Source: Reyranella sp.
Lineage (GTDB): Bacteria; Pseudomonadota; Alphaproteobacteria; Reyranellales; Reyranellaceae
DNA length: 64,000 nucleotides
NCBI GenBank assembly: GCA_022844015.1
Contig: JALHMO010000009.1
Span: 1-64,000 of the forward strand
Reading direction: 5' to 3'
Positions 27,125 to 36,841 of the stretch are shown in pieces; position 1 is the first letter of the stretch, and every line of letters begins with the position of its first letter. A model generated the notes under the pieces. It was given only the letters and a program-made list of their open reading frames with translations, made no database searches and was not told where the DNA came from. The translations under genes and the position numbers were made by a program.

Positions 27125-28048
27125 ATGACGCGCGAGCGCTTTCCTGCCCTGTTGTCGCTGCAACCCGGCGGGAAGCCTTGGACGCGTTTTCCGGGGTCGA
27201 CTAAGGTGAGGCAGACACTGAGAAAAGCGCCCGTGCTCCGTCATCTCGAGCGTGCCGCGAGAGTGGTCTATGGCCGCTTTCTTGCCCGTCGGCCCGACAA
27301 GCTCCGTTTCCACGGCGCCTTTGCCTCGTTCGACGAGGCCATGGCCAATGTGCGCGGTGGGATGCTGGCCGGCTACGATCACGACAGCGTCTCGTACGTG
27401 TCGAGGCACGTGATGAAGCAGGTCCCGCTGTGGGACTACCCGATCCTCTACTGGCTCGGCCGCCTCGCTCCCGAGATTTCCCGCGTCGTCGACGCCGGCG
27501 GCCACACGGGCGTGAAGTATCGCGCCTTCGGACGCTATCTCGATCTCGATCGCCTCGACTGGATCGTCTACGACCTGCCGGCGCAGGTGAGGGCGGGCCG
27601 GGCGCTGGTGCGACCCGAGGATCGAACCCTGTCGTTCGTCGAGCGCATCGAGGACGCTCCCGTCGCCGACCTGCTGCTGGCCTCCGGCCTGATGCCCTAC
27701 CTCGAGGGCTCGCTGGACGATCTGGCTCGGCGGCTGCGTGCGCTGCCGCGCTACGTCCTCCTCAACAAGGTGGTCACGCGCGACGGGCCGACCGTCGTCA
27801 CCCTGGAGAATTTCGGGGTCGCCGAGGTGCCCTATCAGGTTCGCAACGAGGGCGAGGTGCCGGCCGCGCTCGAGGCGCTGGGGTACGAGATCATCGACAG
27901 CTGGATCATCGACTCGCTCGGCCATGTCATACCGACCCATCCCGAGCTCGGTCGCTGCGTCTGCCGCGGCTATGTCGCGCGCCTGCGCGAGGCATCCCGT
28001 TCGGCCCAATCTCTCGAAAATCGCGGGCACGACGTTACGCTTGGCTGA
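27125..28048 (+). CDS. TIGR04325 (LIC12133)-family putative methyltransferase
   Basis: A 307-residue protein with the hallmark N-terminal FHGAFASFDEAMANVRG...YDHDSV segment of the TIGR04325 family. A Rossmann-type VVDAGGHTGVKY (SAM-binding motif I) and LASGLMPYLEG follow, ending in CRGYVARL. Family members usually lie in polysaccharide or secondary-metabolite clusters and are predicted SAM-dependent methyltransferases; the acceptor is unknown. It is the last plus-strand gene behind the NRPS-PKS operon and may methylate its product. ATG 27125 lies just at the right end of the repeat element. A GTG at 27206 also opens the frame, so the true start is uncertain. The gene converges on the MFS gene. 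Confidence 0.75.
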   Translation: MTRERFPALLSLQPGGKPWTRFPGSTKVRQTLRKAPVLRHLERAARVVYGRFLARRPDKLRFHGAFASFDEAMANVRGGMLAGYDHDSVSYVSRHVMKQVPLWDYPILYWLGRLAPEISRVVDAGGHTGVKYRAFGRYLDLDRLDWIVYDLPAQVRAGRALVRPEDRTLSFVERIEDAPVADLLLASGLMPYLEGSLDDLARRLRALPRYVLLNKVVTRDGPTVVTLENFGVAEVPYQVRNEGEVPAALEALGYEIIDSWIIDSLGHVIPTHPELGRCVCRGYVARLREASRSAQSLENRGHDVTLG

Positions 28049-28078
28049 CCCGAGCCGGGCGGAAGATGCCCTGGCGCT

Positions 28079-29248
28079 CTATCGCGTGCCAACCACGAGC
28101 ATGCCGTTCCACGTTCGCGCGAGCAGGATGATCGCGATCATGCCAAGGGCAGCCACCACGAACATGCCGAGGAAGGCGCGCTGGCCGTAATCGGCGTAGA
28201 GCAGGCCGGCGACCTGGAAGACCACCGCCTGCGTGGCACCCGTGCCGAGGGCGTAGTAGACGCTCTGCCCCAGCGCGACGCCGGACGGCGGCAGGGCGCG
28301 CTGGATGAAAGCCATGGCGCCGAGATGGCAGGCGGCGAAGGTGCCGGCGTGCAGGGCCTGCAGGGCGACCAGCGCCCACAGCTCCGTGGTGAACGCCATG
28401 CCAAGCCAGCGCACCATGGCGCAGCCCAGCGCAAACGCGATCAGGCCGCAGACGCCGAGCCGCTTCAGCAGCCAGGGGCTCGCCAGCATCAGCAGGATCT
28501 CGACGGCGACGCTCAGGCCCCACAGCAGGCTGATGGTGACGTCGTCGATGCCGGCGGCGCGCCAGGTCAGGGTGCCGAAGCTGTACAGCACGGCGTGGCT
28601 CGCCTGGCAGCAGCCGGCCGCCAGCATGAACAGCAGGAAGGGCCGCGAGGCGAGAAGATCGGTGATCCCGAACGGGGCGCGCTCCGCCCGGTCGCGTCCC
28701 TGCGCGTCGGCAGGCAGCCACAAGGCGAGCGGGACCAGCAGCACGATGCCAGCGAAGCTGACATAGAGGATCCAGGCCGGCCCGTTGCGATCGACGGCGG
28801 CGCCGCACACCACCGTGCCGAGGATGAAGGCCGCCGAGCCCCACGCCCGCAGCCGGCCGTAATCGATGCCGCGCGCCCGCGTCTCGTTGACCAGGATGCC
28901 GTCGTAGAGCGCCAGGGTCGGCGCCCACACGCCGCCCCACACGAGCGTCACCGCCAGGATGGCCAAGAACGTCGTGGCGAACTGGTAGCCGGTCAGCAGG
29001 ATGGTGGCCGAGCCGGCGAGGACCAGGATGACGCCGCGCACGTTGCCGATGCGATGGGCGATCCAGCCGATGGCGAGCATCGCGCCGATGCCGACGAGCT
29101 GGCGACTCATGAACAGGGTGCCGATCTCGGCGTCGCTGATGCCGCGATCGCGCAGCCACACCGGCCAGAAGCTCATGAAGGCGCCGGCGGCGAAGAAGTA
29201 GGCGACGCCGTAGCCGGAGAGCCTGATGCCGGTGACCAGAGGCGCCAT
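28079..29248 (-). CDS. MFS transporter, HcaT/phenylpropionate-permease-like
   Basis: A 389-residue membrane protein with about 12 predicted hydrophobic segments. RLSGYGVAYFFAAGAFMSFWPVWL at the start and the loop RARGIDYGRLRAWGSAAFILGT are typical of the HcaT-like MFS branch (aromatic acid and nucleoside transporters). Its start codon overlaps the stop of the CaiB-type CoA-transferase (ATGA), so transport and CoA activation of an organic acid are probably linked. It lies tail-to-tail against the NRPS-cluster methyltransferase and is not obviously part of that cluster, though export of the peptide cannot be excluded. Confidence 0.85.
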   Translation of the reverse strand: MAPLVTGIRLSGYGVAYFFAAGAFMSFWPVWLRDRGISDAEIGTLFMSRQLVGIGAMLAIGWIAHRIGNVRGVILVLAGSATILLTGYQFATTFLAILAVTLVWGGVWAPTLALYDGILVNETRARGIDYGRLRAWGSAAFILGTVVCGAAVDRNGPAWILYVSFAGIVLLVPLALWLPADAQGRDRAERAPFGITDLLASRPFLLFMLAAGCCQASHAVLYSFGTLTWRAAGIDDVTISLLWGLSVAVEILLMLASPWLLKRLGVCGLIAFALGCAMVRWLGMAFTTELWALVALQALHAGTFAACHLGAMAFIQRALPPSGVALGQSVYYALGTGATQAVVFQVAGLLYADYGQRAFLGMFVVAALGMIAIILLARTWNGMLVVGTR

Positions 29249-30372
29249 CAGGCGCCGAACTCGCGCCGTACCTGCTCGGTGTGCTGGCCGACCGACGGCA
29301 CGTCGCCGAGCCGCTCGGGCTCGCCGGGCCACGAGGCGGCGAGGGCCGGGATGGCGACATCGCCGCCGGGCGAGCCGAAGACGACACGGCGGACCTGCGG
29401 ATGGGTCGACAGGTCCTTGACCGTGCTGACGCGCGCCCAGGCGATCTGGGCGGCGTCGAGCCGGGCGGCGAGATCGGCGAAGCGCCGGGCGCCGAAGCTC
29501 GCCTGCACGATGGCGTTGGTGTCGTCGCGCCGCGCGTTGCGCGCCTTGTTGGTGGCGTAGTCGGGATCCTTCTCCAGGCCGGGCCTGTCGAGCACGCCAT
29601 GGCACAGCCGCTCGAACTCGCGATCGTTCTGGATCGAGATCAGCACCGGGACATCGTCCTCGGTCTGGTAGACGCCGTAGGGCGCGATGAAGGGATGGGT
29701 GAGGCCGAGCCGCGGCCAGTCGTAGGCGGCGTAGTCGTTGGCCAGCAGGGGCACCGTCATCCATTCGGCCATCGACGAGAACAGCGATACCGAGAGCGCG
29801 CGACCCTCGCCGGTCTTCTGCCGGGCGAGCAGGGCTTCCAGCACCGCGGCATGGGCATACATGCCGGTGCCGATGTCGGTCGCCGAGACGCCGACGCGGC
29901 CCGGCGCCTCCGCCGTGCCGGTGATCGAGGCGAGGCCGCTTTCGGCCTGCACCAGCAGGTCGTAGGCGCGGCGGTCCTTGTAGGGGCCGTGATCGCCGTA
30001 GCCCGAGATGTCGACCGTGATCAGGCGCTTGTGCCGGGCGCGCATCGCCGCCGAGCCGAAGCCCGCACGCTCTGCCGCGCCGGGCGCCAGGTTCTGGATC
30101 AGCACGTCGGCCCGCGCGATCAGGCGGTGCAGCAGCGCGAGATCGTCCGGCTTCTTGAAGTCGAGCGCGACCGACTGCTTGCCGCGATTGAGCCATACGA
30201 AGTAGCTCGACTGGCCGTGGACGTAGCCGTCGTAGGCGCGGGCGAAATCGCCCTCGGGGCGCTCGATCTTGATGACCCGCGCGCCGGCGTCCGCCAAGCG
30301 AGCCGCGCAATAGGGGGCAGCCACGGCCTGCTCCACGCTCACCACCAGCAGACCATTCAATGCATCTGGCAT
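29248..30372 (-). CDS. CaiB/BaiF family (class III) CoA-transferase
   Basis: A 374-residue family III CoA-transferase, which moves CoA between acids through an aspartyl-CoA thioester. The N-terminus reads LNGLLVVSVEQAVAAPYCAARLADAGARVIKIERPEGDFAR. The catalytic aspartate is D166 in GVSATDIGTGMYAHAAVLEALLARQKTGEG, and the C-terminus ends SVGQHTEQV. I start at ATG 30372; longer frames upstream have no family features. It is the first gene of a two-gene unit with the MFS permease and diverges from the acetyl-CoA-hydrolase-type gene over 192 bp. Acid substrate unknown. Confidence 0.9.
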   Translation of the reverse strand: MPDALNGLLVVSVEQAVAAPYCAARLADAGARVIKIERPEGDFARAYDGYVHGQSSYFVWLNRGKQSVALDFKKPDDLALLHRLIARADVLIQNLAPGAAERAGFGSAAMRARHKRLITVDISGYGDHGPYKDRRAYDLLVQAESGLASITGTAEAPGRVGVSATDIGTGMYAHAAVLEALLARQKTGEGRALSVSLFSSMAEWMTVPLLANDYAAYDWPRLGLTHPFIAPYGVYQTEDDVPVLISIQNDREFERLCHGVLDRPGLEKDPDYATNKARNARRDDTNAIVQASFGARRFADLAARLDAAQIAWARVSTVKDLSTHPQVRRVVFGSPGGDVAIPALAASWPGEPERLGDVPSVGQHTEQVRREFGA

Positions 30373-30564
30373 GATCTCGATCTTTCCCGGTCGCACCGGA
30401 ACCAGGCGCGATCGCCTCTCCGTGCGGCTGGCCGTTAGTGTCCCAAAATCTCCTGCCGTACAAGGCGTCAGTCGTCGCCCTGCCGGCAGGCATATGTCAT
30501 TCGGTGGAAGCATCCCTTTGCTGCTAGAGTTCCCTACGAGGGAAGCGGCGAGGGGAAGACATCG

Positions 30565-31887
30565 ATGAGAAGCGTCAATGTTGCGGAGGCCTACGCCGCA
30601 AAGCTCACCACTGCCGAGAAGGCCGTCGCAACCCTGGCGGACGGCGAGACGATCTCGGCGGGCATGGCGATCGGCCAGCCGCCGGCCTTGCTGGCGGCGA
30701 TTGCCGCCCGCGTCCGGGCCGACGACCTCAAGCGGCTCCGCCTGTACTACAAGATCGCGATGGAGCCGCTGGCCAAGTCTCTCCTTGCCGATGGTGTCGT
30801 GGAGAAGATCGATGCCCATAGCCTGTTCATCGGCGGGCCAGATCACGAGATCATCAAGCGACAGGCGGCGAGCGGCCGCAAGCTCGTCAGCTTCGTTCCG
30901 GTGCATTTCAGCCAGGTGCCTCGCCTGTTCGAGGAGCTCATCGCGCTCGACACCTTCGTCGTGACCGTGTCGCCGATGGACAAGTCGGGCTACTTCTCGC
31001 TCGGTACCAACAACGATTTCGCCTCGGTGGCGGCGCGTCGCGCCAAGCGGCTCATCGTCGAGGTCAACCGCCACATGCCGCGTGTGTTCGGCCAGTCGCA
31101 CATCCATGTCGGCGAGGTCGCGGCCATCGTCGAGAATCATGTGCCGCTGATCGAGGCCGGCGCGGCCGACCCGTCGGCGGAAGGCCGGATCATCGGCAGC
31201 CTGGTGGCGCCCATGGTGCCCAACGGGGCCACCGTCCAGCTCGGCATCGGCAAGATACCGTCGGGCGTGGCGCTGGCCCTCGAGCGGCATGCCGATCTCG
31301 GAATCCACACCGAGCTGTTCTCGTCGGCGATGGCTGAGCTGATCCTCAAAGGGGTGATCAATGGCAGCCGCAAGACGCTGCACCCGCGCAAGCACGTCTT
31401 CACCGTCGCTTTCGGGACGGCCGATTCCTACGCCTTCATGGACGACAACCCGGCGTTCGAGAGCTATCCCTCGTCCTACGTCAACGATATCCGCACGATT
31501 GCCCAGCACGACGATTTCATCTCGATCAACACCGCGATCGAGGTCGATCTCTACGGCCAGGTGAATGCCGAGTTCATCGGCGACCATGAATACAGCGGCT
31601 CGGGCGGTCAGTTCGACTTCGTGAAGGGCGCCTCCCTGGCACGCCGCGGCAAGTCGATCATCGCCCTGCAGTCGACGGCGAGGAAAGGAACGGTTTCCAG
31701 CATCGTGCCCAAGGTCGCCATGGTGACGGACGTGCGCATGGACGTCGAATGGGTCGTCACCGAGCACGGCGCGGTCAATCTGCGTGGCAAGTCGACCAAG
31801 GAGCGTGCCGAGGCGCTGATCGGCATCGCCCATCCCGATTTTCGCGCCGAGCTGACCGCCGCCGCCCGGCGGGTCACGCTGATCTGA
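30565..31887 (+). CDS. Acetyl-CoA hydrolase/transferase-family CoA-transferase
   Basis: A 440-residue class I CoA-transferase of the acetyl-CoA hydrolase/4-hydroxybutyrate CoA-transferase family. VQLGIGKIPSGVALAL precedes the catalytic glutamate E250 in LGIHTELFSSAM. GSGGQFDFVKGA and VVTEHGAVNLRGKSTKERAEALIGIAHPDFR are the conserved C-terminal parts. RBS AGGGGAAG precedes ATG 30565. The next gene is a methylmalonyl-CoA decarboxylase 10 bp downstream. Together they resemble the succinate-propionate CoA cycle (ScpB plus ScpC), in which the transferase moves CoA from propionyl-CoA to succinate. The partner acids are inferred from that context. Confidence 0.85.
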   Translation: MRSVNVAEAYAAKLTTAEKAVATLADGETISAGMAIGQPPALLAAIAARVRADDLKRLRLYYKIAMEPLAKSLLADGVVEKIDAHSLFIGGPDHEIIKRQAASGRKLVSFVPVHFSQVPRLFEELIALDTFVVTVSPMDKSGYFSLGTNNDFASVAARRAKRLIVEVNRHMPRVFGQSHIHVGEVAAIVENHVPLIEAGAADPSAEGRIIGSLVAPMVPNGATVQLGIGKIPSGVALALERHADLGIHTELFSSAMAELILKGVINGSRKTLHPRKHVFTVAFGTADSYAFMDDNPAFESYPSSYVNDIRTIAQHDDFISINTAIEVDLYGQVNAEFIGDHEYSGSGGQFDFVKGASLARRGKSIIALQSTARKGTVSSIVPKVAMVTDVRMDVEWVVTEHGAVNLRGKSTKERAEALIGIAHPDFRAELTAAARRVTLI

Positions 31888-31897
31888 GGAGACCGGC

Positions 31898-32668
31898 ATG
31901 CCCCTGATCAAGACGGCGTTCGCCGAGAGCATCGGCACCATCGCCTTCGACCGCGACGCCAAGCGCAATGCCCTGAGCGCCGGGCTGATCGCCGAAACCC
32001 TCGCTGCCCTGGACGAGTTCAAGGCGAAGCGTGCGAGGGCCATCGTTCTGCGCAGCGCCGGCACCGGCAAGGTCTGGTCGGCCGGGCACGATATCGACGA
32101 GCTGCCGAAGGCCGACGTCGATCCGCTGCCCTATAGCGATCCGCTCGAGCAACTGCTGCGTGCCGTGAAGGCCTTCCCGGCGCCGGTCATCGCCATGGTG
32201 CGCGGGTCGGTATGGGGCGGTGCGTGCGATCTGGTGATGGCCTGCGACCTCGTCTATGGCGACGAGACGTGCGCGTTCGCGATCACCCCGGCCAAGCTCG
32301 GGCTGCCCTACAATGTCGGCGGGTTCCTGAACTTCATGAGCCGCCTGCCGCTCAATGTCGTGAAGGAGATGTTCTTTTCCGCCGACCCGATCTCGGCGGA
32401 TCGGGCCGAGCGGGTCGGCATCGTCAACAGGATCGTCGGGGCGACCGAGCTGGAGCAGACGGTCTACGGCATGGCTCGGACCTTCACGACGCGGTCGGCG
32501 GCTTCGATCGCGACCTCCAAGGAGTCGATCCGGGTGCTGAGCGAGTCCGCGCCGATCAATCCGACGACGTTCGAGTACCTGCACGGATTGCGCCGCGACG
32601 TTTATTTCGGCCCCGACTACCACGAGGGCACGGCGGCCTTTTTGGAGAAACGTCCGCCGAAATTCTGA
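31898..32668 (+). CDS. scpB: Methylmalonyl-CoA decarboxylase (crotonase superfamily, ScpB-like)
   Basis: A 256-residue crotonase-fold protein closely matching E. coli ScpB/YgfG. Shared segments are KVWSAGHDIDELP, the near-identical GSVWGGACDLVMACDL, TPAKLGLPYNVGG and the C-terminal DYHEGTAAFLEKRPPKF. The E. coli enzyme decarboxylates methylmalonyl-CoA to propionyl-CoA. The neighbouring CoA-transferase supports that role. Enoyl-CoA hydratase activity is the usual alternative for this superfamily but the motif set argues against it. It starts 10 bp after the CoA-transferase stop, so the two form one operon. Confidence 0.82.
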   Translation: MPLIKTAFAESIGTIAFDRDAKRNALSAGLIAETLAALDEFKAKRARAIVLRSAGTGKVWSAGHDIDELPKADVDPLPYSDPLEQLLRAVKAFPAPVIAMVRGSVWGGACDLVMACDLVYGDETCAFAITPAKLGLPYNVGGFLNFMSRLPLNVVKEMFFSADPISADRAERVGIVNRIVGATELEQTVYGMARTFTTRSAASIATSKESIRVLSESAPINPTTFEYLHGLRRDVYFGPDYHEGTAAFLEKRPPKF

Positions 32669-32755
32669 GCTGCGATCGGTTCGGCGGGGCCGGCTTGCCG
32701 TCTCGGGACGGCGGCGTGCTACGTCACCGTGGAACAGGATGCGAAGGGTAGAGAT

Positions 32756-33966
32756 ATGCCGGGACCGCTTCAGGGTGTGCGTGTGATCGACTTGACGGCC
32801 GTCCTGCTGGGGCCGTTCGCCACGCAGCATCTGGCCGACATGGGCGCCGACGTGATCAAGGTCGAGCCGCCGGAGGGCGACTTGTTGCGGGCGTCGGGCG
32901 GCTCGATGGGGCGCGACAAGAGCATGGGGCCGATCTACATGGCGGCCAACCGCAACAAGCGCTCGCTCTGCCTCGATCTCAAGAAACCGGCCGGCTGCGC
33001 CGTGCTGAAGGACCTGATCAAGGGCGCCGACCTCTTCATCCACAACAGCCGGCCGCAGGCGATCGAGCGGCTGGGCCTGGGCTACGAGGACCTGAAGAAG
33101 ATCAATCCGTCGATCATCTACGCCTACTCGCTGGGCTATGCGCGCAAGGGACCCTATGGCCACAAGCCCGCCTTCGACGACCTGGTGCAGGGGGTGAGCG
33201 GCGCGGCCTCGCTGCAGAGCCGCGTCGACGGCCTGCCGCCGCGCTTCATGCCGAGCCTGATCGCCGACAAGACGACGGGCCTGCATCTCTGCATCGCCGT
33301 GCTGGGCGCGCTCTACCATCGCAAATGCACGGGCGAAGGCCAGATGATCGAGGTGCCGATGCTCGAGACGCTGGCCTCGTTCTGGCTGACCGAGCATCTG
33401 TTCGGCGCCACCTGGACGCCCGAGCGGGGCGCCATGGGCTACGACCGCATCATCAACAAGTTCCGTCATCCCTTCAAAACGGCTACATCTGCGCGCTGCC
33501 TTACACCGATGCGCACTGGCTGACCTTCTTCGATCTCGCCGGCCGGCCCGACCTGGCCAAGGAACCGCGCTTCGTCGACCGCAACGAGCGCGCCAAGCAT
33601 TTCAGCGAGCTCTACCAGGTACTGGCCTCGCTGCTCGAGCATCGGCCGACCGACGAATGGCTGGAAATGTTCGACAAGGCCGACATCCCGGCGATGCCGG
33701 TGCGGACACTGGAAGACCTGCTCGAAGACCCGCATCTCAAGGCGACCGGCTTCTTCACCGCGCGCGAGCATCCCACCGAAGGGCCGATCACCACCTTCGC
33801 CAGCCCGCTCGACTTCGAGAAGACCAAGGTCGAGTTCCGCCGCCACGCCCCGCGCATCGGCGAGGACGGCGAGGCGGTGTTGCGCGAGGCGGGCGTGAGC
33901 GACGCGGCGATCGACAAGTTGAAGGCGGAGAAGGCCCTGATCATGCCGGCGCCGATGGGTTCGTGA
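32756..33966 (+). pseudogene. CaiB/BaiF CoA-transferase with internal frameshift
   Basis: Two overlapping frames make one family III CoA-transferase. The first (from ATG 32756) gives PGPLQGVRVIDLTAVLLGPFATQHLADMGADVIKVEPPEGD through the catalytic aspartate D171 (SLIADKTTGLHL) to NKFRHPF, then runs into nonsense and stops at 33523. The second continues as NGYICALPYTDAHWLTFFDLAG to the family C-terminus at 33966. The break is at the AAAA run 33476-33479; one extra base there would restore HPFKNGYICALPY. It may be a real inactivating deletion, a sequencing error in a homopolymer, or less likely a slippage site. If intact the protein would be about 403 residues, normal for the family. Confidence 0.85.
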
Positions 33967-33998
33967 CACCGCCGGAAACCGGCCCGGATCCCGATCTG

Positions 33999-34018
33999 AC
34001 GTAAGCCCGCCATTACGT
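33999..34018. promoter_or_regulatory. Candidate operator before the acyl-CoA dehydrogenase genes
   Basis: ACGTAA and TTACGT are separated by 8 bp, about 115 bp upstream of the first acyl-CoA dehydrogenase and just after the CaiB gene. It resembles a TetR- or GntR-type operator half-site arrangement. No regulator gene is adjacent; assignment is by pattern only. Confidence 0.3.
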
Positions 34019-34132
34019 AAAGTCGTTCCGCATCACGGCGTCATGAGCCGCAATTCGGTTCGGTACCGCTTGTCCCACGCGGGCCCGCGGCTAAACTCCG
34101 GCCAAATCGAAAACCCGGCCCGGGAGGGGCAG

Positions 34133-35329
<1,197 letters not shown>

Positions 35330-35368
35330 CGGGCCTGCCGCCCTTCATGTCCCTCCCCCGATAACGGG

Positions 35369-35541
35369 CAGGGCGTTCGCATATGAAAGATATTCCGTCA
35401 TCCCGACCGGAGCCGCGTATAGCGCGGCGTAGTGGAGGGAGCTTTCTTACTGCAGCATCAGCAAGAAAGGTCCCTCGACTGCGCCCCCCTTTCGGGTGGC
35501 TCCGCTCGGGATGACGGGATATTCCATATGCGAATGCCCTA
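35369..35541. repeat. Inverted-repeat element, copy 2
   Basis: About 173 bp with outer arms CAGGGCGTTCGCATATG and CATATGCGAATGCCCTA, and inner arms CCGTCATCCCGACCGGAGCC and GGCTCCGCTCGGGATGACGG. The flanks are cgataacggg and cgattacggg, a ten-base near-direct repeat. It sits between the two paralogous acyl-CoA dehydrogenase genes. No coding capacity; it is the same family as the elements at 26923, 56029 and 56312. Confidence 0.85.
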
Positions 35542-35603
35542 CGATTACGGGAGACGAGAATGAGTTGTGTCCACTCCCTCCCTTCAACGATGGTCGGTAT
35601 CAA

Positions 35604-36800
35604 ATGGACCTCGCTCTGAGCCCTGAACACAAGGCCTTCGCCGACGAGGTGCGCGAGTTCGCGCAGAAGAACCTCTCACCCGCGACTCGCGCCAAGACGT
35701 TCTCCGGCAAGCACTACGATCGCGACGACCACGTGATCTGGCAGCAGGCGCTCGGCCGCCAGGGCTGGCTCGCCTACACGTGGCCGAAGAAATACGGCGG
35801 CCCGGGCTGGGACGTGACGCGGCGCTTCCTGTTCGAGAACGTGCTGGCCGAGGAAGGCGCGCCGCGCATCATCCCGTTCGGCGTCAAGATGGTCGGGCCG
35901 GTGATCTACACGTTCGGCAGCGACGAGCAGAAGGAGCGCTTCCTGCCGGGCATCCGCCAGTCGACCGTGTCGTGGTGCCAGGGCTACTCCGAGCCGGGCG
36001 CCGGCTCGGACCTCGCCAACCTGCGCACGCGGGCGGTGCCGGACGGCGACCATTACGTCGTCGACGGCCAGAAGACGTGGACCTCGTTTGCCCACTGGGG
36101 CGACTGGATATTCTGCCTGGTGCGGACCAACCCGGACGCCAAGGCGCAGGAGGGCATCTCGTTCCTGCTGATCGACATGAAGACGCCCGGCATCACCGTG
36201 CGGCCGATCATCATGCTGGACGGCGCCCATCACGTGAACGACGTGTTCTTCGACAACGTCCGGGTGCCGGTCGGGAACCGCATCGGCAAGGAAGGCGAGG
36301 GCTGGACCTGCGCCAAGTTCCTGCTGGCCAACGAGCGGCTCGGCATCGCCGAGGTGCCGGCGTCCAAGCGCGGCGTCCGCTCGCTGCGCGACATCGCCCG
36401 CAGCGAGCCGGCCAACGGCACATCTGTAGCCGACGATCCCGCCTTCGCCAGCCAGATCGCCGATCTCGACCTGCAGGTCCAGGCGCTGGAGATGAGCGAG
36501 CTGCGCGTGCTGTCGACCATGGCCCAGGGCGGCGCCCCGGGACCGGAAGTGTCGACCCTCAAGATCCGGGGCTCGGAGATCCAGCAGCGCATTGCCGAGC
36601 TCACCATGGAGGCGGTCGGCGAGTACGCCGCGCCCTACCAGCCCGGCATGCTGTTCCAGGACACCAACGAGACGCCGGTCGGGCCCGACCATGCGCCGCC
36701 GGCCGCTCCGCGCTATTTCAACATGCGCAAGACCAGCATCTATGGCGGCAGCAACGAGATTCAGAAGAACATCGTGTCCAAGATGGTGCTAGGCCTTTAG
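35604..36800 (+). CDS. Acyl-CoA dehydrogenase, PimC-like large subunit (paralogue 2)
   Basis: A 398-residue acyl-CoA dehydrogenase that is a near duplicate of the gene at 34133 (same length, for example WQQALGRQGWLAYTWPKKYGGPGW against WQQALGKKGWLVYTWPKKHGGPGF). It carries SWCQGYSEPGAGSDLANLRTRA, SFLLIDMKTPGITVRPI and YGGSNEIQKNIVSKMVLGL. I start at ATG 35604 because MDLALSPEHKAFADEVREF aligns with the first paralogue; the longer upstream frame reads through the repeat element. No clear RBS is visible. It ends 41 bp before the smaller dehydrogenase and is the likelier large-subunit partner of it. The duplication is presumably old enough to have diverged in substrate. Confidence 0.88.
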   Translation: MDLALSPEHKAFADEVREFAQKNLSPATRAKTFSGKHYDRDDHVIWQQALGRQGWLAYTWPKKYGGPGWDVTRRFLFENVLAEEGAPRIIPFGVKMVGPVIYTFGSDEQKERFLPGIRQSTVSWCQGYSEPGAGSDLANLRTRAVPDGDHYVVDGQKTWTSFAHWGDWIFCLVRTNPDAKAQEGISFLLIDMKTPGITVRPIIMLDGAHHVNDVFFDNVRVPVGNRIGKEGEGWTCAKFLLANERLGIAEVPASKRGVRSLRDIARSEPANGTSVADDPAFASQIADLDLQVQALEMSELRVLSTMAQGGAPGPEVSTLKIRGSEIQQRIAELTMEAVGEYAAPYQPGMLFQDTNETPVGPDHAPPAAPRYFNMRKTSIYGGSNEIQKNIVSKMVLGL

Positions 36801-36841
36801 GCCTCGGGGCGATAAGACACGGCAGGATTCCGGAGGAAAGA

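Noticed and set aside
28079-29248. MFS gene as the exporter of the NRPS product
   Set aside because: It is on the opposite strand, overlaps a CaiB gene and resembles organic-acid permeases, so membership in the biosynthetic cluster is not supported.
28079-30493. One continuous minus-strand frame across MFS and CaiB genes
   Set aside because: Only its last 389 codons are MFS transporter; the rest is an out-of-frame reading of the CaiB gene. The two genes are separate and overlap by ATGA.
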